Shown here piece by piece: positions 30,944 through 39,791 of a stretch of DNA of 64,000 nucleotides; position 1 is the first letter of the stretch, and the number at the start of each line of letters is the position of its first letter. The notes under the pieces were generated by a model. The model saw only the letters and a list, made by a program, of their open reading frames with translations, ran no database searches and was not told where the DNA came from. Both the position numbers and the translations under genes were made by a program. The DNA lies in NCBI GenBank assembly GCA_020073465.1, contig JAIQFC010000028.1, positions 1 through 64,000 on the forward strand. The letters run 5' to 3'. The stretch is from Terriglobia bacterium. GTDB taxonomy: Bacteria > Acidobacteriota > Terriglobia > Terriglobales > Acidobacteriaceae.

Positions 30944-32980
30944 ATGCGAAACCTGCTCCTTGTACCTGCGCTTCTTCTTGGACTTCTTGCAACGGCACAG
31001 CCCCAGTCCCAGCTCAACCTCATGCCCACGCCATCCTCGGTGCAAACAGGGACGGGACAGTTGCTCATCGACCGCTCCTTCTCCGTTGCGGTTACGGGCT
31101 CTCACGATGCTTCGCTCGATCGCGGTATACAGAGCTTCATGGCCCAGCTTTCGGCGGAGACGGGCATCCTATTCAGATCAAAGCCCGATGCAGCAAAGCC
31201 CGCTCTGACGATTCACGCCGACCACGGCCGCCAGCAGATCCAGAAGCTTGGGGAGGATGAGTCCTACGAGTTGACGATTACTGCCTCAGGTGCGGCGCTC
31301 ACCGCGCCGACTCCGCTCGGCGTCGTGCACGGCCTGCAGACATTTCTTCAGCTGGTTCAAGCCTCGACCAACGGATTTGCCGTTCCCGTCGTCACGATCA
31401 AAGATCAGCCGCGGTTCCCCTGGCGCGGGCTCCTCATTGATGTCAGCCGCCACTTCATCCCGATTGATGTGATGAAGCGCAACCTCGACGGCATGGCGGC
31501 GGTCAAGATGAATGTCCTGCACTGGCACCTGTCCGACGATCAGGGCTTCCGCGTCGAGAGCAGGCAATTTCCCAAGCTGCACGGAATGGGTTCTGAGGGC
31601 CTCTACTACACGCAGGACCAGATTCGCGATTTCATCTCTTACGCGCATGACCGCGGCATTCGCGTCATCCCCGAGTTCGACATGCCCGGCCACAGCGGTT
31701 CCTGGTTTGCAGGCTATCCCGAACTTGCGAGCAATCCCGGGACTTACAACTTCGAGCCCGGCGGTCCTGATTCCGTCACTGATCCGACACAGGAGGCCAC
31801 CTACAAGTTTCTCGACAAGTTCATCGGGGAAATGGCGAAGCTGTTTCCTGATGCCTACTTTCACATCGGCGGAGATGAGGTCAACGGGAAGCATTGGGAT
31901 GCGAATCCGAAGATCCAGGCATTCATTCACGCGCACGGCATGAAGAACAACCAGGATCTGCAGGCGTACTTCAACCAGCGACTGCAGAAGATCCTGACGA
32001 AGTATCACAAGACGATGGTCGGGTGGGATGAGATCCTGCATCCCGACCTGCCGAAAACGATCGTGGTGCAATCCTGGCGCGGGCAGGAGTCGCTGGCAGC
32101 GGCTGCCAGGCAGGGCTACAGTGGCCTGCTTTCCTTTGGGTACTACCTCGACTTGATGTGGCCGGCGGCCCGGCATTACGCCGTCGACCCGATGAGCGGC
32201 GCAGCCTCCAGCCTAGGTCCCGAAGAGAAGAGCCGAATCCTGGGTGGCGAAGCCTGCATGTGGGCGGAGTGGATCACGCCCGAAAATATCGACTCGCACA
32301 TCTGGCCTCGCAACGCTGTGGTTGCCGAACGCCTCTGGTCTCCGCAAGAAACGAAGGATGTGGATTCCATGTACGCAAGGCTGGATGCGGTCAGCCTGCA
32401 TCTGGAAAGGCTTGGGCTCACGCACCGGTCGGCAAAGCTGCACATGCTGCATCGCATGGCAGGAACTGCCGAGATTACTGCGCTGCGCCTGCTGGCGGAC
32501 GTAGTCGAGCCCATCAAGGACTACACCCGCTGGGACGATTCCAAGGGCCCAATCGATTTCCATGCGCCCCTCAACCGCCTGATCGATGCGGTCTATCCCG
32601 AGAGCGATGTCGCGCGGCGTTTTCGCGACCTCGTCCAGAAGTATGTGCAGAGCGGTTTCAAAGACCAGGCTGCCGAGACTCAGATCAAGACCTTGCTGGT
32701 AGCATGGCGCGACAACGACGCAAAACTAAAGCCGCTTCTGGGGCAGTCCTTTCTGTTGCAGGAGGCTGTGCCCCTGTCGGAGAACCTTGCCGCCGTCGCT
32801 GGCGCCGGCCTGCAGTCACTTGACTACCTCGATATATCTCAACCATCGCCGGACTCCTGGAGAACCCAGCAACTCACATTGCTCGACCAAGCCAAGACGC
32901 GCAAGGCCGATCTGCTGCTGATGGTGGTGGCTCCGATCCAGCAATTGGTCGAAGCCAGTGGGAATCCGAAGAAGCGCTGA
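30944..32980 (+). CDS. Secreted beta-N-acetylhexosaminidase (GH20)
   Basis: 678 residues with a signal peptide (MRNLLLVPALLLGLLATAQP). A GH20b-type domain at about 25-140 is followed by the catalytic TIM barrel starting near QPRFPWRGLLIDVSRHF. The catalytic pair is the Asp-Glu of FHIGGDEVNGKHW. EFDMPGHSGSW, GWDEILHPD and a WSPQE segment near the barrel end complete the family pattern. The C-terminal 150 residues are helical. It would remove terminal GlcNAc from chitin or peptidoglycan fragments outside the cytoplasm. Confidence 0.95.
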   Translation: MRNLLLVPALLLGLLATAQPQSQLNLMPTPSSVQTGTGQLLIDRSFSVAVTGSHDASLDRGIQSFMAQLSAETGILFRSKPDAAKPALTIHADHGRQQIQKLGEDESYELTITASGAALTAPTPLGVVHGLQTFLQLVQASTNGFAVPVVTIKDQPRFPWRGLLIDVSRHFIPIDVMKRNLDGMAAVKMNVLHWHLSDDQGFRVESRQFPKLHGMGSEGLYYTQDQIRDFISYAHDRGIRVIPEFDMPGHSGSWFAGYPELASNPGTYNFEPGGPDSVTDPTQEATYKFLDKFIGEMAKLFPDAYFHIGGDEVNGKHWDANPKIQAFIHAHGMKNNQDLQAYFNQRLQKILTKYHKTMVGWDEILHPDLPKTIVVQSWRGQESLAAAARQGYSGLLSFGYYLDLMWPAARHYAVDPMSGAASSLGPEEKSRILGGEACMWAEWITPENIDSHIWPRNAVVAERLWSPQETKDVDSMYARLDAVSLHLERLGLTHRSAKLHMLHRMAGTAEITALRLLADVVEPIKDYTRWDDSKGPIDFHAPLNRLIDAVYPESDVARRFRDLVQKYVQSGFKDQAAETQIKTLLVAWRDNDAKLKPLLGQSFLLQEAVPLSENLAAVAGAGLQSLDYLDISQPSPDSWRTQQLTLLDQAKTRKADLLLMVVAPIQQLVEASGNPKKR

Positions 32981-33081
32981 GCGAGGCAGCGAGACTCTGC
33001 GGGGGTTGCAGGGTTGCTGCCCGCCACGGGAACAGACGGCGGCCCGCGTCGAGCCGCCACCGGATACTTCGAATTCTAGGC

Positions 33082-33307
33082 TGAATTCGGGTAGTGGTGC
33101 AGTTTGAGTTCCGGCAGTTTCCATTTTCCAAAGGCGTCATCCTGAGCGCAGCCGCTTCTCAGGCGGAGCGAAGGATCTTGCGCGTGACCGGCCAAGGGTT
33201 CGGGGACGCTCCACGCGAGATCCCTCACCTGGCTGAAGAACGCCGGTTTCGGGACGACGCCTTTGACAAAAGCTCCAAATATCCAAACTGCACCACTACC
33301 TGAATTC
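33082..33307. repeat. MITE-like repeat, copy 1 (about 226 bp)
   Basis: Bounded by inverted ends GAATTCGGGTAGTGGTGCAG and CTGCACCACTACCTGAATTC, and holding an internal GTCATCCTGAGCGCAGCCGC / GGCGGAGCGAAGGATC segment. A second copy is at 48866-49090. It has no coding capacity. The IS at 33313-35428 inserted at its right end. Confidence 0.75.
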
Positions 33308-33317
33308 GGGTAGTGGG

Positions 33318-33503
33318 CTAATTCTGTGTTGCCTTAAATTGGGCCTCACCGAACGCCCCGATAAAACCACATTGATTGCACAGCATTCCCACGACGGCCA
33401 TTTCTGTTTCCGGCTTTCTGCCAGTTTGGGGCCGCGTCGGTATGCCAAGTTTGTAGGCGGTCAGATCACCAGACCCGCAATTTAAGCAAACTACATAAGC
33501 CAT
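33318..33503 (-). CDS. Small zinc-ribbon passenger protein of the IS element
   Basis: 61 residues; GAGAGG precedes ATG 33503 on the minus strand. Two CxxC knuckles (CLNCGSGDL and MLCNQCGFIG) predict a zinc ribbon. The reading frame ends inside the left terminal repeat with ATQN-stop, exactly mirroring the ORF at the opposite end. Function unknown; it may be a transposition accessory or a hitchhiker. Confidence 0.55.
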   Translation of the reverse strand: MAYVVCLNCGSGDLTAYKLGIPTRPQTGRKPETEMAVVGMLCNQCGFIGAFGEAQFKATQN

Positions 33504-33607
33504 CGGAGGTTCCTCTCATGGGAATGGTACTGCAAGACGAACAAGGGTACTACGCGAATCCAGCCCTGTTCTATACGCGAACCGGGGAGCCTGTACCACG
33601 CATCCCG

Positions 33608-34556
33608 CTATACAGGATTCGTGGCACTGATCAATTCACCGACACCCCAGACGTGATCCGCAATTCCAGCTTGCATCGCGGGAGTGACGCGCAAGGTCTG
33701 ATGGACGCGGCAGAAATTGTACCAAGCAAAATACAGAGTGACAGCAGCCTCTAGGTTTTCCAGCTTCTTAGAGAAAGCGTTCGTGAGGCGCGTAAAGCGA
33801 CGCATCTGCATTCGCATCGTGAGGTTCTGGCGTTCGATGTGGCTGGTGCTGATGTGCTTGGGATCGGGCCGACCGTCGCGCACTTTGGATATAACCTCCG
33901 TGATTCTTGGTGGGGAGTATCTTTCGTGCCCGTGCTGGCCATAGTCCCCGAACAGCTTTACCAGTTGTGCGAAGTCCACCGAACAGATCTTCGACACCGC
34001 GTTCGTAAAAATGAAAACCATCAGTGGTCAACTGAAATCTCGAATGTGTGAGCCGCGATTGCAAGTCGCGCAAGAAACGCAGAGTCGTTTCCTTTGTGCG
34101 TTTGCCAATGACGAACGACGGCACCAGCTTGGTTTCCGCATCCATCGCCACAAATACCCACGCATCGCCCATTTCGGCGGGATCGGACTCGCGGACGTTG
34201 CGCCTTTTCTTGCCAACGAAGCACCAGATTTCATCACTCTGCACGTACCTGGCGCTGATGCCGCGCATCTTCGCATTCATCAAATGGGTGACGTTCGCAG
34301 CCGCCGTATTCATCAGGCCGAGAACCGTTCCCTTGTGCAGTCCAGTGATGCGGGAGATAGCCCGAACGCTCATTCCCTCAAGCATCAGGGCCAGCGCCTT
34401 CGCCGCTGTTTCAGGCGCGGTGTAGTGCGTTCCAAGTTTGGAAACGGGTTCGCAAAAAGTGGAATTGCAGGAATTGCAGCGCCAACGTTGGATGCGGCGC
34501 TTACCGAAGTAACCGAATCGTTTGCAGGTTTGGTGCTGACATCTGATGCAGGTCAT
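33608..34556 (-). pseudogene. IS1-family-like transposase, frameshifted
   Basis: The N-terminal zinc finger (MTCIRCQHQTCKRFGY...RWRCNSC) and the DDE core YVQSDEIWCFVGKKRRN and QLTTDGFHFY are in one frame. The rest, DFAQLVKLFGDYG through SHIERQNLTMRMQMRRF and HQTLRVTPAMQAGI, is in the +1 frame. The shift falls near 34010 at CATTTTTACGAACG; restoring two bases would rejoin Y and TNAVSK. All three acidic catalytic residues are present across both frames. Either a small deletion, an assembly error, or programmed frameshifting could explain it; the site is not the usual A6C slippery run of IS1. Confidence 0.85.
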
Positions 34557-34778
34557 GGCTTTTCTCCGCTTGATTTCTCTGCGGAGAAAGCCCACAATGA
34601 GTTTGCGTCTGGATTGTGGCTAACCCCGCGATTCGGATTAGCCCCGCCTACGGTTCGAGCCGGAAGCGGGGCCATTTCTTGCTATTTACTCAATTGGTGG
34701 CGGTCTCACGATCACCTCCGATATGCGACGGCTCAACGTCTTGTCCACGTTGGGCCGTTCGTATTTGACACAAGAAAG

Positions 34779-35201
34779 TCATTTCTTCTTCCCGCTGCCC
34801 CGAAGCCTCTCAGGAACCCATTTGTAACCCCATCTAGTTTTGTCGGCCATCTCTACGGGTTCCACTTCGCCCGAATCCACCATTCTGCTGATCGTAGTTT
34901 GAATGGAAGCGAGCGGGCTTTTGTATTTCTCCACCGGGTACTCAAGGAACTCCAGCATGGATTTCAGTCCGGTAATGGTCAACGGACGCTTTGTGGCTTG
35001 CAGGGCAGTTCGACAGGCTTCTGTCAATCCACCAATATTAAAGCCGGGAGTCACCTCAGATTCCTCACCATCGCCAATGAGTTCGGTGAGCGCGGCGATC
35101 TGGCGCTTCGTTCTAGCGATCTCAATTTCCAAGTCTTCTTTTTGCTGTAGCAGGAGGCTTAGGCGCTTCTGAGCAGTTTCGAGATCAGTTCGGTAGGTCA
35201 T
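34779..35201 (-). CDS. Coiled-coil / winged-helix-like passenger protein of the IS element
   Basis: 140 residues. Residues 1-45 form a coiled coil (LETAQKRLSLLLQQKEDLEI), followed by a helix-rich region (LTITGLKSMLEFLEYPVEKY, SIQTTISRMVDSGEVEPVE) that looks like a winged-helix DNA-binding fold. It is transcribed divergently from the small gene at 35235. Their shared 33 bp gap holds a 7 bp-arm dyad, so it may be a local regulator. Family not recognised. Confidence 0.6.
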   Translation of the reverse strand: MTYRTDLETAQKRLSLLLQQKEDLEIEIARTKRQIAALTELIGDGEESEVTPGFNIGGLTEACRTALQATKRPLTITGLKSMLEFLEYPVEKYKSPLASIQTTISRMVDSGEVEPVEMADKTRWGYKWVPERLRGSGKKK

Positions 35202-35222
35202 GTCTACCGTACATAGTAGACA
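35201..35222. promoter_or_regulatory. Operator-like inverted repeat between divergent passenger genes
   Basis: TGTCTAC (35201-35207) and GTAGACA (35216-35222) form perfect 7 bp arms around an 8 bp spacer, directly between two divergent starts. The coiled-coil/winged-helix protein at 34779-35201 is a candidate binder. Confidence 0.5.
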
Positions 35223-35234
35223 TTGGAGGTATAC

Positions 35235-35423
35235 TTGTCAAGTGCAAAGTGCGTTTCCGATCAAGAAAAGTGGTCTCAGGCAATTGCCGATGCCGAAACC
35301 TTGTTGACTAAGGTGCAGCGTAAAGCCATTCGGCTTCGGAGTGCAATCGAATTTTTTAAGGAATATCGCGAGGCTGGTGAGTCATGGACTTTGGATAAGC
35401 AGGAATCGGCAACACAGAATTAG
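35235..35423 (+). CDS. Small helical passenger protein at the IS right end
   Basis: 62 residues from TTG 35235, chosen because GGAGGT lies at 35225-35230. Mostly helical and charged (EKWSQAIADAETLLTKVQRK). It ends SATQN-stop within the right terminal repeat, matching the ATQN-stop of the ORF at the left end. Function unknown. Confidence 0.45.
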   Translation: MSSAKCVSDQEKWSQAIADAETLLTKVQRKAIRLRSAIEFFKEYREAGESWTLDKQESATQN

Positions 35424-35555
35424 CCCACTACCTGAATTCGGGTAAGCGGCCTCCGGCGCGTCGCACATGGTATTCTATGAACTACCAGCTGCGTACCGTC
35501 TTGGCGGAATTCCCCGCAGTTCCTGAAGTACCCAGAAGAAGAGAAGCCAGAAATC

Positions 35556-37190
35556 ATGCTTTCAGTCAGCAATGTGTCCATGCGCTACGGCGCCAAAATA
35601 CTGTTCGAAGAGGTCTCCACGGCGTTCACGCCGGGCAAGCGCTATGGCCTCACCGGTCCCAACGGCTCGGGCAAATCCACGTTCATGAAGTTACTCAGCG
35701 GCGAGTTAGAGCCGCAAAAGGGCACCGTTGTCCGCCCGCGGAAGCTCGGAGTGCTCAGCCAGGACCAGTTTGCGTTCGATGCCTACTCCGTCATCGACAC
35801 CGTCATCATGGGCAACAAGCGCTTGTGGGCCGCCATGCAGGAACGCGATGCCATCTATGCCAAGCACGACATGACCGATGCCGACGGCATGAAGCTGGGC
35901 GAACTCGAAGGCATTGTGGGCGAAGAAGACGGCTACACCGCTGAGAGCGATGCCGCCATCCTGCTGCAAGGTCTCGACATTCCCGACGAGTTGCACCCGC
36001 GCAAGATGGGCGAACTGCAAGGCGGACAAAAAGTCCGCGTGCTCTTGGCACAGGCGCTGTTCGGGCATCCCCAGGCATTGCTTCTCGACGAGCCCACGAA
36101 CCACCTCGATCTGGATTCAATTCATTGGCTGCAGGGATTTCTGAACGTCTACGACGGCGTGGTGATCGCCATCTCGCACGATAGGCATTTCCTCAACAGC
36201 ATTTGCACCCACATCGCCGACATCGACTACGAAACCATCATCACCTATACCGGCAGCTACGACGACATGGTCGTGGCCAAGACGCAGGTGCGTTCGCAGA
36301 TCGAATCGCAGAATGCGCAGCGCGAAAAGAAAATCTCGCAGCTGAACGAGTTCATCGCGCGCTTCGCCGCTGGAACGCGGTCGAGCCAGGTGCAGTCGCG
36401 CCGCAAGGAAGTCGAACGCCTGCAAGTGACGGAGCTGGCGAAGTCGAACATTCAGCGCCCCTTCATCAAGTTCGAGCAGAAGCGGCCGTCCGGCAAGCAC
36501 ATCCTCGAGATCGAGCATCTCGGCAAGGCTTACGGCGATAAGAAAGTCATTCGCGACTTCGCCGCCAGCATCACCCGCGGCGAAAAAATCGCGCTCATGG
36601 GACGCAACGGGGCAGGGAAGACCACGCTCCTGAATGCGCTGCTGACGAATTCCCCGACGACGCCCGAATCCGAACTGCGCAAGACCAGCGGTTACGACGG
36701 CCCCTTCGTCGACTCCGGCAAAGTGATTTGGGGACACGAAGCCTCCATCGGCTACTTCGCCCAGGACCACCGCAGCCTGATCGAAGGCGGCATGACGGTG
36801 CTGGAGTGGCTGCATCAATGGGATTCGTCGGCGGTTACCGAAGAAATCCGCGGGCTGCTGGGCCAGATGCTCTTTGCCCGCGATGAAGCGACCAAGTCGA
36901 CCAGCGTTCTCTCGGGCGGCGAGGCGGCGCGATTGCTGTTCTGCAAGTTGATGCTACAGAAGCCGAACGTGCTCGTGCTCGACGAACCGACCAACCACCT
37001 CGATCTCGAGTCGATCAACGCGTTGAACATCTCGCTGCAGCGGTATCACGGCACAGTCTTTCTTGTAACTCACGACCATGACCTGATCGACGAGGTGGCC
37101 ACTCGCGTCTGGCACTTTGAAAGCGATCACAAGATTACCGACTTCAAGGGAACCTACGAGGAGTACCTGACAGCGTCGGTGGCCGTCTAG
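35556..37190 (+). CDS. ABC-F family ATPase (YbiT-like, ribosome-associated)
   Basis: 544 residues with two ABC domains in tandem and no membrane segment. Domain 1: Walker A GPNGSGKST, signature region GELQGGQKVRVLLAQAL, Walker B LLLDEPTNHLDL. Linker of about 80 residues, rich in charged helix (QREKKISQLNEFIARFA). Domain 2: GRNGAGKTT, LSGGEAARLLF, LVLDEPTNHLDLESINALN. The paired EPTNHLD motifs define ABC-F proteins, which act on the ribosomal E site in translation control or antibiotic protection. A housekeeping YbiT-like role is likeliest. Confidence 0.93.
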   Translation: MLSVSNVSMRYGAKILFEEVSTAFTPGKRYGLTGPNGSGKSTFMKLLSGELEPQKGTVVRPRKLGVLSQDQFAFDAYSVIDTVIMGNKRLWAAMQERDAIYAKHDMTDADGMKLGELEGIVGEEDGYTAESDAAILLQGLDIPDELHPRKMGELQGGQKVRVLLAQALFGHPQALLLDEPTNHLDLDSIHWLQGFLNVYDGVVIAISHDRHFLNSICTHIADIDYETIITYTGSYDDMVVAKTQVRSQIESQNAQREKKISQLNEFIARFAAGTRSSQVQSRRKEVERLQVTELAKSNIQRPFIKFEQKRPSGKHILEIEHLGKAYGDKKVIRDFAASITRGEKIALMGRNGAGKTTLLNALLTNSPTTPESELRKTSGYDGPFVDSGKVIWGHEASIGYFAQDHRSLIEGGMTVLEWLHQWDSSAVTEEIRGLLGQMLFARDEATKSTSVLSGGEAARLLFCKLMLQKPNVLVLDEPTNHLDLESINALNISLQRYHGTVFLVTHDHDLIDEVATRVWHFESDHKITDFKGTYEEYLTASVAV

Positions 37191-37343
37191 CTTGCGCAGC
37201 GACAGCCGCCCTTCGACTCGCTCAGGGCTGCACCATTCCCGTTGCATGTGAATCATCCAGGTTCTCCACAGCTTTCCACAAGGATTGCAGTTGCGTTTGC
37301 AGGCGCAATTTAAAGATAATGAGCACAAGCCGTCCTGCATACA

Positions 37344-38252
37344 GTGCGGGACGTTGCCATAGTCGTGTACAGTCGAGCAGACTTACTCAGGATTCTTCAC
37401 CTCACCCCGCGCCAGTTGGCGAACTGGGAGCGAGCCCGGCTAGTAACGTCTGCGGACGCCTATTCCTTCTCCGACCTGCTGGAAATCAAGAAAGTTCGGG
37501 ATCTTTGCGCCCAGAGTGTGCGGCCTGCGGTGATCCGTCAGTCCCTCGACGCTATGCGTAAACAGGCCGCCGGAGTCGAAAAGCCGCTACTCGAGGCGGG
37601 CGCGTCATTCACCAGGAAGCATCGCATCGCCTTCCGCCATGAAGGCAGGCTGCTCGAACCGATCGCGGGACAATTCGTGATGGACTTCTCTTCACGGGAG
37701 AGAGTGGTCACCAGCACACCTGTGCCGGCGGCCGATCCCACGCCGCGGGAAAACGAAGTTGCCATCTGGTTTGCGCGCGGCATCGCACTGGAGGAGGATC
37801 CGAGCACCCAGACGGAAGCCATTGCCGCCTACCAGAAGGTGCTTGAAGTCGACGAGAAGCACGCGGCTGCTCACATCAATCTGGGGACGCTTTACTACAA
37901 CCGCCAGGATTTCAATCTCGCCGAATTCCACTACCGCGCTGCGCTGGAAGCCGATCCGCGGTATGCGCTGGCCTATTTCGATCTGGGGAACGTGCTCGAC
38001 GAGACCGGCCGGGTACAGGAAGCAATTCAGACCTACAAGACGGCGCTGCAGCTGGCTCCAACCTACGCCGACGCCCATTACAACCTGGCGCTGGCGTACG
38101 AAAAGCTGCGCGAACCGCGCAAGGCGCTGAAACACTGGCAAGCCTACGTCAGGCTCGATACTTCAGGCCCCTGGTCGGTCCACGCACGCAATCAGATCCA
38201 GCGCACCCTGCAAGCCGACAGCCTGAAGCTGGTCTATTCCCGCAAGGGCTAG
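37344..38252 (+). CDS. MerR-type HTH fused to TPR repeats
   Basis: 302 residues, GTG start at 37344. Residues about 8-70 resemble a MerR-family winged helix (YSRADLLRILHLTPRQLANW, YSFSDLLEIKKVRDLC). About residues 135-270 contain three or four TPR units (AAHINLGTLYYNRQDFNLAE, then AYFDLGNVLDETGRVQEA and AHYNLALAYEKLREPRKA). A DNA-binding head on a TPR scaffold suggests a regulator responding to protein partners. This architecture is known from Acidobacteria but has no defined role. Confidence 0.82.
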   Translation: MRDVAIVVYSRADLLRILHLTPRQLANWERARLVTSADAYSFSDLLEIKKVRDLCAQSVRPAVIRQSLDAMRKQAAGVEKPLLEAGASFTRKHRIAFRHEGRLLEPIAGQFVMDFSSRERVVTSTPVPAADPTPRENEVAIWFARGIALEEDPSTQTEAIAAYQKVLEVDEKHAAAHINLGTLYYNRQDFNLAEFHYRAALEADPRYALAYFDLGNVLDETGRVQEAIQTYKTALQLAPTYADAHYNLALAYEKLREPRKALKHWQAYVRLDTSGPWSVHARNQIQRTLQADSLKLVYSRKG

Positions 38253-38335
38253 TTCGTACCACACGCGACCCGTACCAAGCTTTTCCCGCGGTGCTAAAAT
38301 CATTGGTTTGCCATCCTGACTTTGAAGGTTGTGCC

Positions 38336-39514
38336 ATGCCTGAAACCACGCTGCAAGCCGCTGCTCCGGCCCCGCTGACCACGCTCACCGAAGATGAAGT
38401 TCTTTTCCGCGACAACATTCACCAGTTTGCCGACGAGAAACTCCGTCCCCTGGTGAAGGAGATGGATGAGAAGGGTGTCTTCGACAAAGACCTCATCCAC
38501 GAATTTTTCCAACTCGGTCTGATGGGCATCGAGATTCCCGAGCAATATGGCGGTGCTGGCGCCAAGTTCTTTGAAGCCATTCTCGCCGTCGAGGAGTTGT
38601 CGCGGGTGGACGCTTCGGCGGGTGTGATCGTCGATGTGCAGAATACTCTGGTGAACAATGCGCTGCTGCGTTGGGCTACCGACGAGCAGAAGAAACGCTA
38701 TTTGCCCAGGATGGCATCGGAAACCCTGGGCGCCTATGCCTTGAGCGAGGCCGGATCGGGCTCTGACGCTTTTGCCCTGCAGACGCGCGCCGAACTCAAA
38801 GGTAGCGACTACGTGCTCAACGGCCGCAAGCTCTGGATCACGAATAGCAAGGAAGCCGATTTGTTCGTGCTCTTTGCCACGCTCGATCCCGCCGCCGGCT
38901 ACAAAGGAATCACCGCGTTCCTGGTCGAGAAGAGTGTCCCGGGATTCGGTGTCGGCAAGAAGGAAGACAAGCTGGGCATTCGCGCTTCCTCGACCTGCGA
39001 ATTGATCCTCGAAGATTGCCGCGTCCCAAAGAACAACGTACTCGGCGAGCCGGGCAAGGGCTACAAGATCGCCATCGAGACTCTGAACGAAGGCCGGATC
39101 GGCATCGGCGCCCAGATGATCGGCCTCGCCCGTGGCGCCTGGGAGTTTGCCTGTAAGTACGCGCAGGAACGCAAGCAGTTCGGCAAGCCCATCTCGGATT
39201 TCCAGGGCATCCAGTTCCAGATCGCGCAAATGGCCACCGAGATCGAAGCCGCGCGCCTCATGGTCTACAACTGCGCGCGCATGAAGGACGCTGGCGTCAA
39301 TTTCGTGAAGGAAGCGGCGATGACCAAGCTCTTCGCCTCCCAGGTTGCCGAACGCGTGACCTCGCTGGCCATTGAAATCTACGGCGGCTACGGATTTACG
39401 AAAGACTACCCCGTTGAGAAATACTGGCGCGACGCCAAGATCGGGAAGATCTACGAGGGCACGTCCAACATGCAGTTGGCGACGATTGCCAAGCTGGTGC
39501 TTGGGGGAAAGTAA
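38336..39514 (+). CDS. Acyl-CoA dehydrogenase (short/medium-chain, butyryl-CoA type)
   Basis: 392 residues from ATG 38336. FAD-binding and substrate motifs: AYALSEAGSGSDAFAL and WITNSKEADLFVLFA. The catalytic base lies in the last quarter, with IYGGYGFTKDYPVEKYWRDA and KIGKIYEGTSNMQLATI; the Glu of YEGTSN is the expected catalytic residue of this subfamily. Close to BcdA/AcdA-like enzymes that reduce FAD and pass electrons to ETF. It lies outside the island, but could take part in downstream beta-oxidation. Confidence 0.95.
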   Translation: MPETTLQAAAPAPLTTLTEDEVLFRDNIHQFADEKLRPLVKEMDEKGVFDKDLIHEFFQLGLMGIEIPEQYGGAGAKFFEAILAVEELSRVDASAGVIVDVQNTLVNNALLRWATDEQKKRYLPRMASETLGAYALSEAGSGSDAFALQTRAELKGSDYVLNGRKLWITNSKEADLFVLFATLDPAAGYKGITAFLVEKSVPGFGVGKKEDKLGIRASSTCELILEDCRVPKNNVLGEPGKGYKIAIETLNEGRIGIGAQMIGLARGAWEFACKYAQERKQFGKPISDFQGIQFQIAQMATEIEAARLMVYNCARMKDAGVNFVKEAAMTKLFASQVAERVTSLAIEIYGGYGFTKDYPVEKYWRDAKIGKIYEGTSNMQLATIAKLVLGGK

Positions 39515-39791
39515 AACAGGCTTCGGCAAACTCTCTCCGCACTGCCGGTGTCTGCCGTTTCGCCGGAATCCTTTACTGGCGCGGCTTTTGGCCGGTTCTG
39601 CAAGTCACGGGCGTGACCCAATTCCAATTACCATTATGTGCATCGAATTGCACTTGTCCATGCCGCGGAAGCTTCTTGCCTAGCTCTTAACCGTCGATAT
39701 TTCAATCACTTCCAGTTCATGGGCCTTATGGTGAGCTAGCTGCATCCTGACAGGTAAGCCCGCAGGGCTGGGGCTGGAACCGGGGTGCACC
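39515..39791. other. Intergenic stretch, nothing recognised
   Basis: 277 bp between the acyl-CoA dehydrogenase and the next gene. No ORF with a ribosome binding site, no strong hairpin with a T-run and no dispersed repeat were seen. Confidence 0.5.

Larger units (their letters stand above)
33313..35428. mobile_element. IS1-like insertion sequence with passenger genes (2116 bp)
   Basis: Perfect 21 bp terminal inverted repeats begin GTGGGCTAATTCTGTG at 33313 and end at 35428. A 16 bp direct repeat TACCTGAATTCGGGTA flanks both ends (33297-33312 and 35429-35444). Part of that repeat is palindromic, so the true target duplication may be shorter. Inside are a frameshifted IS1-type transposase, a small zinc-ribbon ORF, and a divergent pair of small genes around a shared operator-like dyad. 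The perfect termini suggest recent movement. Confidence 0.88.

Noticed and set aside
33518..33754. 78-codon plus-strand ORF inside the IS element
   Set aside because: There is a plausible AGGAGG-like site, but the second half is antisense to the transposase and the first has no recognisable motif; evidence is too weak to list.
37255..37285. Possible DnaA boxes / replication origin (TTCTCCACA, TTTCCACAAGG)
   Set aside because: Only two poor matches, no cluster, no dnaA or dnaN nearby and no AT-rich unwinding region.
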